Of a stretch of 64,000 nucleotides of DNA, positions 33,152 through 41,832 are shown piece after piece. Position 1 is the first letter of the stretch. Each line of letters opens with the position of its first letter. The stretch is from an uncultured Cytophagales bacterium. GTDB taxonomy: Bacteria > Bacteroidota > Bacteroidia > Cytophagales > Thermonemataceae. The stretch covers positions 1-64,000 of the forward strand of contig CALEMF010000045.1 of assembly GCA_937911505.1 (NCBI GenBank), written 5' to 3'. The notes under the pieces were generated by a model. It did no database searches and was not told the origin of the DNA. It saw only the letters and a program-made list of their open reading frames with translations. Position numbers and translations under genes: made by a program.

Positions 33152-34369
33152 ATGAGAGTTGTTGTCATTGGAGGTGGCGCTAGTGGTTTCTTTACAGCTA
33201 TCAATCTTGCTAGCTTACATCCTCAACATGAGGTCATTCTCTTAGAGAAAACAAGTAAACTCCTATCAAAGGTAAAAATATCAGGAGGAGGTAGGTGTAA
33301 TGTTACTCATCATTGTGATAGTAAACAAGCTTTGCTAGAGGCTTACCCAAGAGGAAAGAAATTTCTTAGACAGGTTTTTCATAAGTTTTCTACACAAGAT
33401 ACTATCGATTGGTTTCAAGCACGAAATGTAACCTTAAAAGTGGAGGCTGATGGAAGGATGTTTCCTACTGATGATCGCTCACAGACGATCATTGACTGCT
33501 TTTTACGAGAAGCCAAAAAATACAAAGTGGTCATTCAGCTACGTAGTGAGGTAATGCAACTACTCCCTGTAGAAAACAGATGGCGAGTCATCCTCAAGAA
33601 TAAACCTCCTTTACAAGCCGACCGCGTCGTAGTTGCTTCTGGGGGAAGCCCACAACTTAAAGGCCTCAACTGGTTAGCAGCACTAGGTCATCATATTGTT
33701 CCCCCTGTTCCTTCTCTCTTTACTTTTAATTTTGTCGATAAAACTTTGATGCAATTACAGGGTGTTGCTGTTCCTAAAGTGAAAGTGAGTATTTTAAAGA
33801 AAAAACTGGTAGCAGAGGGGGCTTTACTCATTACACACTGGGGACTCAGCGGTCCGGCTGTCCTACGCCTCTCTGCTTGGGGAGCTCGCCAGCTCTATGA
33901 CACACAATATGACTTTACTGTACAAATTAGCTGGTTGAATGATTATAAAGAAGAAGCGTTGGTAGCTTTTCTACACAACAGTAAACATTCACTTAAACAA
34001 AGACAGATCGGGAATAAAAATCCCTTTCAACTTCCTAAACGGCTCTGGGAGTACCTCATAGCACGCATAGACTTACCATTTAATAAAAAGTGGATAGACT
34101 TATCAAAAAAAGATATGTATCGACTAGTTAATGTATTACTTTATGATACTTATGGTGTGAAAGGAAAAACTACTTTTAAGGAAGAGTTTGTTACCTGTGG
34201 AGGTATCGCCTTAGAAGATGTACAGGTTCAGACCATGGAAAGTAAGGTAGCGAAAGGGCTTTATTTTACAGGAGAGGTACTCGATATTGATGGTATTACA
34301 GGGGGCTATAACTTTCAAGCTGCCTGGGCTACTGCGTTTGTAGCAGCCCAAGCGCTAGGAGCTACGTAA
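33152..34369 (+). CDS. BaiN/HI0933-family NAD(P)/FAD-dependent oxidoreductase
   Basis: The 405-residue product begins MRVVVIGGGASGFFTAIN (FAD Rossmann loop) and has ISGGGRCNVTH, VVASGGSPQLKG, LITHWGLSGPAVLRLSAW and GEVLDIDGITGGYNFQ, all landmarks of the HI0933/BaiN family. Members are flavoproteins of mostly unknown activity; one reduces bile-acid intermediates in clostridia. No redox partner is nearby. It follows the PAS gene after 28 bases and is convergent with the DUF2752 gene. Confidence 0.88.
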   Translation: MRVVVIGGGASGFFTAINLASLHPQHEVILLEKTSKLLSKVKISGGGRCNVTHHCDSKQALLEAYPRGKKFLRQVFHKFSTQDTIDWFQARNVTLKVEADGRMFPTDDRSQTIIDCFLREAKKYKVVIQLRSEVMQLLPVENRWRVILKNKPPLQADRVVVASGGSPQLKGLNWLAALGHHIVPPVPSLFTFNFVDKTLMQLQGVAVPKVKVSILKKKLVAEGALLITHWGLSGPAVLRLSAWGARQLYDTQYDFTVQISWLNDYKEEALVAFLHNSKHSLKQRQIGNKNPFQLPKRLWEYLIARIDLPFNKKWIDLSKKDMYRLVNVLLYDTYGVKGKTTFKEEFVTCGGIALEDVQVQTMESKVAKGLYFTGEVLDIDGITGGYNFQAAWATAFVAAQALGAT

Positions 34370-34370
34370 G

Positions 34371-34688
34371 TTACTTGGTATGGTTTGCTTTATAAAATCT
34401 TAGAAAATCTGATAGTATATACAGTAGTCCTCCAGGTAAAACGATAAAAATAAGTGGGTTGTAATGATAAGCACCTACTACATCTAGCACTAGCAATCGC
34501 GTAAAAGCTCTGGTAAGTCCACAACCTGGACAATGGACATGAAAAAGTGTAGTCCAGAGGCAAGGAATGCCTATATCAATATGGCAAGTAAGATTAAGAA
34601 GTACAGAGAAAAGTAGGTAGAGTCCTACAGCACTCCACAGTTTGTACTTCCACAAGTATGCTATAAACAACTTTAAGGTGTATTGCAT
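34371..34688 (-). CDS. DUF2752 membrane protein
   Basis: The product (105 residues from MQYTLKLF; an ATG ten codons upstream is possible) has two to three membrane segments and the DUF2752 signature CPGCGLTRAFTRLL. Members are small membrane proteins of unknown function that often lie beside TM2-domain genes in Bacteroidota, as here (TM2 gene at 34742). The CPGCG pair suggests metal binding or a disulfide. Confidence 0.85.
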   Translation of the reverse strand: MQYTLKLFIAYLWKYKLWSAVGLYLLFSVLLNLTCHIDIGIPCLWTTLFHVHCPGCGLTRAFTRLLVLDVVGAYHYNPLIFIVLPGGLLYILSDFLRFYKANHTK

Positions 34689-34741
34689 GATTAGAAAAGA
34701 AAAGGAGTACCTAAGCACTCCCTTTTAAGTAAGTATTTGTG

Positions 34742-34957
34742 CTACTCTTTCAAAGGTCTTCCGTCGGCCATCCCCATATTACCAGTAATAATTTGGATAA
34801 GGTCAATAATGGTCCAAATACCACACCCACCTAGGGTAATGAGCATCAACCACCAGTTAGAATATCCCATCATCATACGATGAATACCAAAACTTCCCAA
34901 AAACCAACACATAAGAATCATAGTAATTTTTGACTGCGTTTCTTTTTGTTCAGACAT
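34742..34957 (-). CDS. TM2-domain membrane protein
   Basis: The 71-residue product has two membrane helices around the TM2 pattern: MILMCWFLGSFGIHRMMMGY and LITLGGCGIWTIIDLIQII, then GNMGMADGRPLK. TM2 proteins are found widely; function is unknown. It shares a strand with the DUF2752 gene (gap 23-53 bases, depending on the start) and has a likely promoter at 35039-35068. Confidence 0.88.
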   Translation of the reverse strand: MSEQKETQSKITMILMCWFLGSFGIHRMMMGYSNWWLMLITLGGCGIWTIIDLIQIITGNMGMADGRPLKE

Positions 34958-35275
34958 AAAGTTGTAATTTTTACGATTGCCTACTCTGTTCAGTTTTCGG
35001 CTTCCCTGTTGTAAGTATTACATAGAATTTATAGGTACTAAATTTAAAAAAACCTCCCTCATCTACAAAATTTTTTACACGTAAGAATTGTAGGAGTCTT
35101 ACGTTGTAAGAAGTATATGTATTGTATGCTGAAACTCTTTCTTTTTATTATATAAAAATTTTTACCCAATATTGGCTCAAATAATATTTTATCTTCAAAT
35201 AGTAGTATATTCTTCCCAATTAGTGTATTTTAGCAGGGATGCAGTTGCGTTTTTTAGTCGAATCAAGATAGCTTC
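34958..35275. other. Divergent promoter region, no gene seen
   Basis: This AT-rich gap separates the TM2 gene (reverse) from the DUF6150 gene (forward). It holds the likely TM2 promoter. No open frame or RNA is supported. Confidence 0.5.
35039..35068 (-). promoter_or_regulatory. Probable promoter of the TM2-DUF2752 pair
   Basis: On the reverse strand TTG (35068-35066), 19 bases, then TAAATTTA (35046-35039), one mismatch from TAnnTTTG. The leader to the TM2 start would be about 75 bases. Confidence 0.5.
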
Positions 35276-35617
35276 ATGTTGAAAATACTATTTTTAGGAT
35301 GGTGGCTGCTAGAGGCAGTTTCTACCAGTTATACCACAAAAACGCCTGTGGATCCTTGTGAGGTATATGGTAATATATATATAGATGAAACCGATGCTTT
35401 CGCCCACTGTCGTGTAGCATTGGTAGAAGATGAAGTAAGTGCGCAATTGCCTGTGTTTATAGAAAACAACAGTTTGTTTGCAAATGAAAGTGGAAAATGG
35501 CATTTAGTAAGTAGTAGAGGATTAGCAGACTATATTGTTTATGTAGAAAAAAGCAGTGTACAGGCAGACTTTACCATTTTTTTTACTGAGACGGCATCAT
35601 TTGCAGGTTGTAAATAA
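35276..35617 (+). CDS. DUF6150-like exported small protein
   Basis: The 113-residue product has a short hydrophobic N-terminus (LKILFLGWWLLEAVSTS) that may be a signal peptide. It then has alternating strand units of the DUF6150 type: CEVYGNIYIDETDAFAHCRV, DYIVYVEKSSVQADFTIFF. The repeats alternate VYV with ADF/AHC units. The function is unknown. It is 6 bases upstream of prmA and is probably in the same operon. The family name is my best match and is uncertain. Confidence 0.5.
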   Translation: MLKILFLGWWLLEAVSTSYTTKTPVDPCEVYGNIYIDETDAFAHCRVALVEDEVSAQLPVFIENNSLFANESGKWHLVSSRGLADYIVYVEKSSVQADFTIFFTETASFAGCK

Positions 35618-35623
35618 TACATA

Positions 35624-36454
35624 GTGAACTTTCTAGCCTTACATATTGAGATAGATGCTCCTTACAGGGAAATTATGATAGCTGAGCTAGCTGATGTAGG
35701 CTATGATGCTTTTACTGATGTTGATCAGGGTTTACAAGCCTATATTCACGAGCAAGATTTTGATAAGGAGGTCATTGAAAATCTCGCCAAACAGTACAAA
35801 GACCATTTTACATTTCGCTATCAAACCCAACTCATTCATAAACAAAATTGGAACGAAAGCTGGGAAAAGCAGTATCAACCTATTGTAGTAGATGATGCTT
35901 GTCGCGTAAGGGCTTCTTTTCATAAAACTGATAAATCGTATCGTTATGAAATCATCATTGATCCCAAAATGTCTTTTGGCACAGGACATCACGAAACGAC
36001 CTTCCTTATGCTTAAAAGTCAACTCAATATCGATCATAAAGGTAAGTCAGTTTTAGATGTAGGGTGTGGTACTGGAATTCTCACTATTATGGCTAGTAAA
36101 CTAGGGGCTACTAAACTTACTACGATCGACCTAGACGACTGGGCTATAGAAAATACTGAGCAGAATATAGCCCTCAACCATTTAACAGACGTTCACGTAC
36201 ACAAGGGTACTATTCGGGCAGTAGAACTAGACACCTCATACGATATTATCTTAGCCAATATCAATAAAAATGTCTTGCTTGATGAACTACCTATTTATAG
36301 TGAACATTTATCCAATAGAGCGTATCTTTTGGTAAGTGGTTTTTATGAAGAAGACGTTTCTTCTATCATAAGTACTGCAACAGCTTGTCATTTAGTTAAA
36401 GTAAATCAAGTGACAAAAAATCATTGGACTTCTATAGTCTTTCAAAAGAACTAA
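35624..36454 (+). CDS. prmA: Ribosomal protein L11 methyltransferase
   Basis: PrmA trimethylates several positions of ribosomal protein L11. The 276-residue product has a short N-terminal substrate domain, DPKMSFGTGHHETT, the SAM motif VLDVGCGTGILTIMASKLGA, the acidic loop TTIDLDDWAIEN, and DIILANINKNVLL (the NIN catalytic region). The start is GTG. It lies 6 bases after the DUF6150 gene and 4 bases before the giant exported protein gene, so all three are probably one transcript. Confidence 0.93.
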   Translation: MNFLALHIEIDAPYREIMIAELADVGYDAFTDVDQGLQAYIHEQDFDKEVIENLAKQYKDHFTFRYQTQLIHKQNWNESWEKQYQPIVVDDACRVRASFHKTDKSYRYEIIIDPKMSFGTGHHETTFLMLKSQLNIDHKGKSVLDVGCGTGILTIMASKLGATKLTTIDLDDWAIENTEQNIALNHLTDVHVHKGTIRAVELDTSYDIILANINKNVLLDELPIYSEHLSNRAYLLVSGFYEEDVSSIISTATACHLVKVNQVTKNHWTSIVFQKN

Positions 36455-36458
36455 GTAT

Positions 36459-39400
36459 ATGCAACGGATCGTTTCTTTCATTTTTGTACTTCTTCTCCTC
36501 GTTTCAAGCCGTGAAACTAAAGCACAGCAACTTTCTACCAATCCTGATGAATACATTAATCAAGTGGTAGGTATCCTTAATGCTACCAACCAGCCTCCCG
36601 CTATAAGTGTGGCTAACACCTTTAAAAGTAGCTGGCAGGGAGGTAGTTTCAATGAAGCACAGCAGAAAAAGATCATCGCACTTTCGCAGGTTATTTTGAG
36701 TAAGAAACTGCGGCCTGCGGTAGATCTCAAGGATTTTTTGGCTACGCTTTATCAAGCGGCTGATACCAAAGGTGTAAAAGGTAGTAAAATGGATCAATTA
36801 CTCGATGTCACTACTAAAGCCTTTAAAAGTTTCTCAGAACAGCAAATCATCACCTATATTGAGCGTATTAAAAGCTTTTTTTACAGTAATGCCCTTTACA
36901 CTTCTCAATTTAATAACCTTCTTACTACAGGCACTAACTATGAATTTATTTTTGTAGATGCTAGTACCAATAAAACCACGGGTTGGTTTGCAGGTTGGGA
37001 TGAGTCTGATCCGCAAGGCCAATTCGATCAGGAAGGCAATCCTATTACCTACCCTCACCCCAAGGTGGTAGGGCCTGTCATACTTTTTACCAATACAAGT
37101 CTTTACTTTGTAACGCCTTACGATTCCTTAAGACTCGCTGATACCAAGGGGGCGTTCGTATTTAAAGAAGATACTTTTATAGGGCAAGGAGGAAAGTTTG
37201 ATTGGGATAACCTTACCGTGGATACAGGCACAGAACAAAACGAAAAGATTGCTGGGAAACTCGATAAAATCTATGCAGACTTTGACAGGTATTCTATTGC
37301 TGTTTCAAAGCCTCGCTTTGAAGCGGAAGATGTAGTAGTGACTTATAGCAAGAAATTTCCAAAAAAAGCAAAGGGAAGCTTTGAGTATCTCAGTAAAGCA
37401 AGAAAGAACGAAAAAAATGTAAAATATCCTGTTTTTAAGTCTTATGATGAGGATTACAACCTCCAACTAGACGATAATATTGCGTACCGAGGTGGTGTGA
37501 TGCTCAAGGGAAAAGAGCTATATGGTTATTCTAAGACTACTGCTTTGCTTGATGTAAATAAAGGCAGTGAGCTCAAAATGCAGGTCAGAGGCAAGGAGCT
37601 ATACCTAGGCGAAGAGAAAATCAGCTCGCCAAGTGTTAGTTTCTCTTTTTATATTTTCGGCGATTCACTTTTCCATTCTGATGTTAGCTTACTCTATAGT
37701 CTTACTGATTCTGGTAATGATAGTTTGGCAAAGCATACTTTTAGACTTTTCAAAGAGAAAATTAATGATGATATTCCTTTCATTGACAACTACCATAAAA
37801 TGTATATTACAGCCGATGTGGCTGTCTATAGTTTGGAAAAAAACAAGCTAGACTTTTACATTGTAGGAGCCAACGATAAAGTGCCTGCCATTTTTGAATC
37901 GTATAGTTACTACAATGAGGAAAGGTTTCAGCAGTTAAAAGGTGGGTATAAATTTCATCCACTAAAACTGATAGAAGGCGCTGGTGCCAACTACGGTAGC
38001 ACCAACGAACAAGGAAACGTCTCCTTTTTCGCTGACGCACTTACAGACCTTTACAAGATTCCCCCTGCTACTGTCAAGGCTATGCTTCGTACGCTTTCTA
38101 GGCGAGGATACATCATTTACAATGAGTATACGGACGAAGTAACTATTCTGAACCGCACAAGCCACACAGAAGCCTCCTCTAACTACATTCGTGTAATGGA
38201 ACGCATCAACAGGAGCAGTACTCCTCCTAAGCTGACGGAAGAGCAGCAACGTTATGCGGAACACGACTACGATGATATGTTCATCAAGTCTATTTCACCT
38301 CGTGAAGCCAAACAAGACTCTGTTATCGTTGATACTGTTCGTTTTAATTTTACTAGAGAAAAAATGCAGCTAGCACGCCTCAAAGGGCTGAATGTATTCT
38401 TTACACAACAAACTTTTAGAACACAAATTGATAACCCACAAAGAGATACCAACCTTGTCTTTAACGATACATTGCTTATCCAAGATTTTACCGTAGATAA
38501 GCGTATTGCCCTTAACGAACAGTTAGAAAGAAGAAATATTGATGTCAATAAATCACGCTTGGAGGGATTACAAGGTTTTGTGGTGACAGGAGAAAGGATA
38601 GAGGGTGAGCCGCGCCCTAATGCTACTATAGATGCTGACGGAGGGGCTATTACCATACGTGGCATCGAACAGTTCACGATCAGTAATAAACTTAATGTAA
38701 AAATTATCCCGCGCTACAAGGAAATTCAGATTTTTGGTAATCGGGTAATTAATATGGAAAAAGGAGAAGTAACAGTCGGAAACTTCAGATTTATTGGGCG
38801 TAATTTTATACTCCCTTATGATGAATTCCGCTTGACGATGGGTGAGATAGATACAGTACTTTTTACCATTCGCGATATTCGCGATACTACTAAGCGAATA
38901 GAACTAGGTGATGAAATTAGGATGGGAGCAGGTGAATTACAAATTAACCAAGCCAATAATAAATCTGGTTTAAAAAAGGGTGTTATTCCAGGTGGTGTGG
39001 AAGGTGACACCTACGAAGCTTATCCTAAGCTTAAGGTAGAAGAAGGCGGGAAGATATTCTTTGATCAGTTCTACCGCGAAAGAGGTGCTTATCACAAACA
39101 CCAAGCTTATTTTGATATTCCTAAAATAGACCTCGATAGTTTAACGAGTCATATTCCTAAATTCAGTGGGGTTTTCTATTCTAATATGTTCCCAGACATA
39201 GAAGAACAACTGATACCACTCTACGATCCAGATTATACTGGTATCGAATCAAAGTATTCTTTAGGATTTATTCATAAACCAAAAGAAAGTTATAAAATTT
39301 ACGAGACAGGTGCAGACTTTACAACTGATTCTTTAGTAATGTTCAAAACTAAGCTAGTAGCGCAAGGGAATAACGAAATCAAACATTTCTCTTACACCCT

Positions 39401-41702
39401 AAAAGGGAAAGATATTGTTTTTGCACCAGACTCCCTTCATACCGACCAAGCGAGCATTGATGTGAGGCAGGAAATAATCAATGATATTGACTACCCAAGG
39501 GCTTATGTAAGTAATGGTCACCTACAATGGTTCACCACGATTGCGATCGATCAAGATACACTGGCCATTGATAGTATGACTATTAGAAGTAAGAAGGAGC
39601 TTATTACTGTTTTTGACGATAAAAATCCTGCTACGATCAACGGTATTATGTCCGTTACACCTCAAGGTTTATGGGGTACAGGTATTTTATTACGTAAAGA
39701 CTTCTTCATCTTGGCGCCACAAACCATGCTTATTACTTCAAAGCGTATTTATACCCCTGACAACGTAGATAATATTATCGACTTTAAAGTAAACTCTACT
39801 GCTTTTGATCCCTATGATGCCCAAGCGCTTAATAAATATGCAGAATACCCAGCCATTATGCAGGGTAGTGCAGTGGAGGTAGACTTCGACCTCGTGAATG
39901 GGCTCTGTAAAATAGTGCCCAATCAGAACATCTTGAGTATGGATGATACCTATCCTTTTATTACTTTCCCTTATGCACAATTTAAAACTTCTATACGAGA
40001 GGCGCAGTGGGATCTTAACCAAAAGGAAATCACGATGCGTGGGGATACTACCTCTCTCTTTTCTTCTACAAAATACTTGGATGAAGAGGGTGACGATACA
40101 AAAGACTTGAAGTTTTTGGCGCAAGGAGGTACCTACGATATTTCTAATCTAGGCGAGCCGAAGCTAGATTTAGAGGGAGTGCCTTATGTAGTTTCGGCTG
40201 ATGCACTCATTATGCCTCATGAAGGGAAAATGACCATCTTGAAAGGTGCTGATGTACAGAAACTTAGTAAAGCAAAGCTAGAGATAGATACACTTAACGC
40301 CTACCATAAACTTTTTGATGGCAATATCAAAATCAATAACCGCGTCTCTTTTGAAGGAGATGCTATCTATCGTTTTGTAAGTGTAGACAGTGATACCACT
40401 AATATTCAGTTTGACCGCTTCGATCTAGTGACGGAGCGGATTCGAGCAGCAAACAGGAAAGAAGAGGACCAAGAGGTTACTTATACCAAATCTAATGGAA
40501 GAGTGCGCGATACTGACAACATGTTTATTACGTCGCGTATTCAATACAAAGGAATGGTAGAAATGCGCGCGAATAGAAAAGACCTCTTTTTAGATGGTTT
40601 TATTAAACTAGATCTTAAGAGCCGCGATAATTCGGATAGCTGGATCCCTTATAAGAGTGATACCTCTGCAGTATTGGTAGAAGTACAAGAAAAAATGGAT
40701 ATGGATGCAGAGGTGCTTACCTCAGGACTCCATTACGATCCAGTAGAAGGAAGATTGTATACCACTTTCTTATCGCCTAAAGATAAGTTTGCTGACGAAG
40801 ATTTATTCTTAGCCAGTGGTTTTCTTACCTATATTCCTGAAATCAATGAGTTTAAAATCACCTCTGAAGAAAAAGCAACTGGTAAAACCTACGAAGGAAA
40901 CCTACTTATTTTTGACGATTCTAAAGCAAAAGTAGGATTAGAAGGAAAAGTAAATCTTGTAGATGAAGAAATCAGTCAGTATATGGAAGCTGCTACTTAC
41001 GGAAAAATAGACCTTAACAAGGGTGAATATGACTTTGATACCTTTATCGTTTTTGATTTTCCTAATCCTCCTAATGCCTTTAATAAATTCGGTGACTTAC
41101 TTCAACTCAATAGAGAAGATGAGGCGCGCGCTACTGAAAACGACTTTAACCTTCTGCCCAAATTGGCTGAGTTTGTAGGCGATGAGAAGGCACGCTTATT
41201 TAGAAATGACTCCCAACAGGTGTACATTCCTATGTTGAGTATCGACAAATCTCTACTTAAGTCATTGGTTATTAATAAGGTAAACTTGCAGTGGTCTGAA
41301 GGCGCTAAAGCTTTCTACAGTACAGGTAAAATAGGGGTTTCTAATATTTACAGTAAAGATATTAATGCAGAGTTTGATGGCTACGTAGAAATTCGTAAAA
41401 CGGTAGGAGGTGATATCGTAACTGTTTATATAGAAGCGCCTAATGATATTTGGCTCTATTTCTCTATGCAAAATAGCATTCTCTCGGCGGTCTCTTCTGT
41501 CGATGCCATTAATGCTGAATTCGAAAGAGGCAAACCACAAAAGCGTATTGGTGAATATGCGTTTGAACTTACTGGAGACGATAGCCCGCTCCTCTTTAAA
41601 AGACGCTTTAAAGAAGCATATAGAGGGATTAAGGCCGAACAACCCAAAGAAAAAGTAGAAAAGAAAGAGGAGAAAGAAGAAGAGGGTGAAGATGGTTTTT
41701 AA
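36459..41702 (+). CDS. Very large exported protein of unknown function
   Basis: The 1747-residue product has a signal peptide (about 1-22, ending in TKAQ). There is no further membrane segment and no carboxy-terminal sorting domain of the type IX kind. The body is dominated by short strand-turn units, for example KYIDLNKGEYDFDTF, GNLLIFDDSKAKVGL, FEGDAIYRF and ITSKRIYT, consistent with long beta-sheet or OstA/TamB-like stacks. The tail (about 1725-1747) is charged, rich in Lys and Glu. I do not recognise a family. It is cotranscribed with prmA (4-base gap) and ends in a good terminator. A role in the envelope is likely but unproven. Confidence 0.6.
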   Translation: MQRIVSFIFVLLLLVSSRETKAQQLSTNPDEYINQVVGILNATNQPPAISVANTFKSSWQGGSFNEAQQKKIIALSQVILSKKLRPAVDLKDFLATLYQAADTKGVKGSKMDQLLDVTTKAFKSFSEQQIITYIERIKSFFYSNALYTSQFNNLLTTGTNYEFIFVDASTNKTTGWFAGWDESDPQGQFDQEGNPITYPHPKVVGPVILFTNTSLYFVTPYDSLRLADTKGAFVFKEDTFIGQGGKFDWDNLTVDTGTEQNEKIAGKLDKIYADFDRYSIAVSKPRFEAEDVVVTYSKKFPKKAKGSFEYLSKARKNEKNVKYPVFKSYDEDYNLQLDDNIAYRGGVMLKGKELYGYSKTTALLDVNKGSELKMQVRGKELYLGEEKISSPSVSFSFYIFGDSLFHSDVSLLYSLTDSGNDSLAKHTFRLFKEKINDDIPFIDNYHKMYITADVAVYSLEKNKLDFYIVGANDKVPAIFESYSYYNEERFQQLKGGYKFHPLKLIEGAGANYGSTNEQGNVSFFADALTDLYKIPPATVKAMLRTLSRRGYIIYNEYTDEVTILNRTSHTEASSNYIRVMERINRSSTPPKLTEEQQRYAEHDYDDMFIKSISPREAKQDSVIVDTVRFNFTREKMQLARLKGLNVFFTQQTFRTQIDNPQRDTNLVFNDTLLIQDFTVDKRIALNEQLERRNIDVNKSRLEGLQGFVVTGERIEGEPRPNATIDADGGAITIRGIEQFTISNKLNVKIIPRYKEIQIFGNRVINMEKGEVTVGNFRFIGRNFILPYDEFRLTMGEIDTVLFTIRDIRDTTKRIELGDEIRMGAGELQINQANNKSGLKKGVIPGGVEGDTYEAYPKLKVEEGGKIFFDQFYRERGAYHKHQAYFDIPKIDLDSLTSHIPKFSGVFYSNMFPDIEEQLIPLYDPDYTGIESKYSLGFIHKPKESYKIYETGADFTTDSLVMFKTKLVAQGNNEIKHFSYTLKGKDIVFAPDSLHTDQASIDVRQEIINDIDYPRAYVSNGHLQWFTTIAIDQDTLAIDSMTIRSKKELITVFDDKNPATINGIMSVTPQGLWGTGILLRKDFFILAPQTMLITSKRIYTPDNVDNIIDFKVNSTAFDPYDAQALNKYAEYPAIMQGSAVEVDFDLVNGLCKIVPNQNILSMDDTYPFITFPYAQFKTSIREAQWDLNQKEITMRGDTTSLFSSTKYLDEEGDDTKDLKFLAQGGTYDISNLGEPKLDLEGVPYVVSADALIMPHEGKMTILKGADVQKLSKAKLEIDTLNAYHKLFDGNIKINNRVSFEGDAIYRFVSVDSDTTNIQFDRFDLVTERIRAANRKEEDQEVTYTKSNGRVRDTDNMFITSRIQYKGMVEMRANRKDLFLDGFIKLDLKSRDNSDSWIPYKSDTSAVLVEVQEKMDMDAEVLTSGLHYDPVEGRLYTTFLSPKDKFADEDLFLASGFLTYIPEINEFKITSEEKATGKTYEGNLLIFDDSKAKVGLEGKVNLVDEEISQYMEAATYGKIDLNKGEYDFDTFIVFDFPNPPNAFNKFGDLLQLNREDEARATENDFNLLPKLAEFVGDEKARLFRNDSQQVYIPMLSIDKSLLKSLVINKVNLQWSEGAKAFYSTGKIGVSNIYSKDINAEFDGYVEIRKTVGGDIVTVYIEAPNDIWLYFSMQNSILSAVSSVDAINAEFERGKPQKRIGEYAFELTGDDSPLLFKRRFKEAYRGIKAEQPKEKVEKKEEKEEEGEDGF

Positions 41703-41723
41703 CCCTCAACTTTGACAGCTACT

Positions 41724-41775
41724 AACACGTACCAGGCCACCACTTAATATAGCTGCTTGGTACGTGTTGTATTTT
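41724..41775 (+). terminator. Terminator of the DUF6150-prmA-giant protein transcript
   Basis: AACACGTACCAGGC (41724-41737) pairs with GCTTGGTACGTGTT (41755-41768), with one G-T pair and a 17-base loop, followed by GTATTTTT on the forward strand. Confidence 0.8.
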
Positions 41776-41832
41776 TCGACTACCTTAAGCTTAATACTTT
41801 TATAGCACCTAATCTTACAGTTACTTTGCATT

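Noticed and set aside
41443..41658. Several antisense and shifted frames over the end of the giant gene
   Set aside because: They are shadows of the Lys/Glu-rich C-terminus of the 1747-residue protein.
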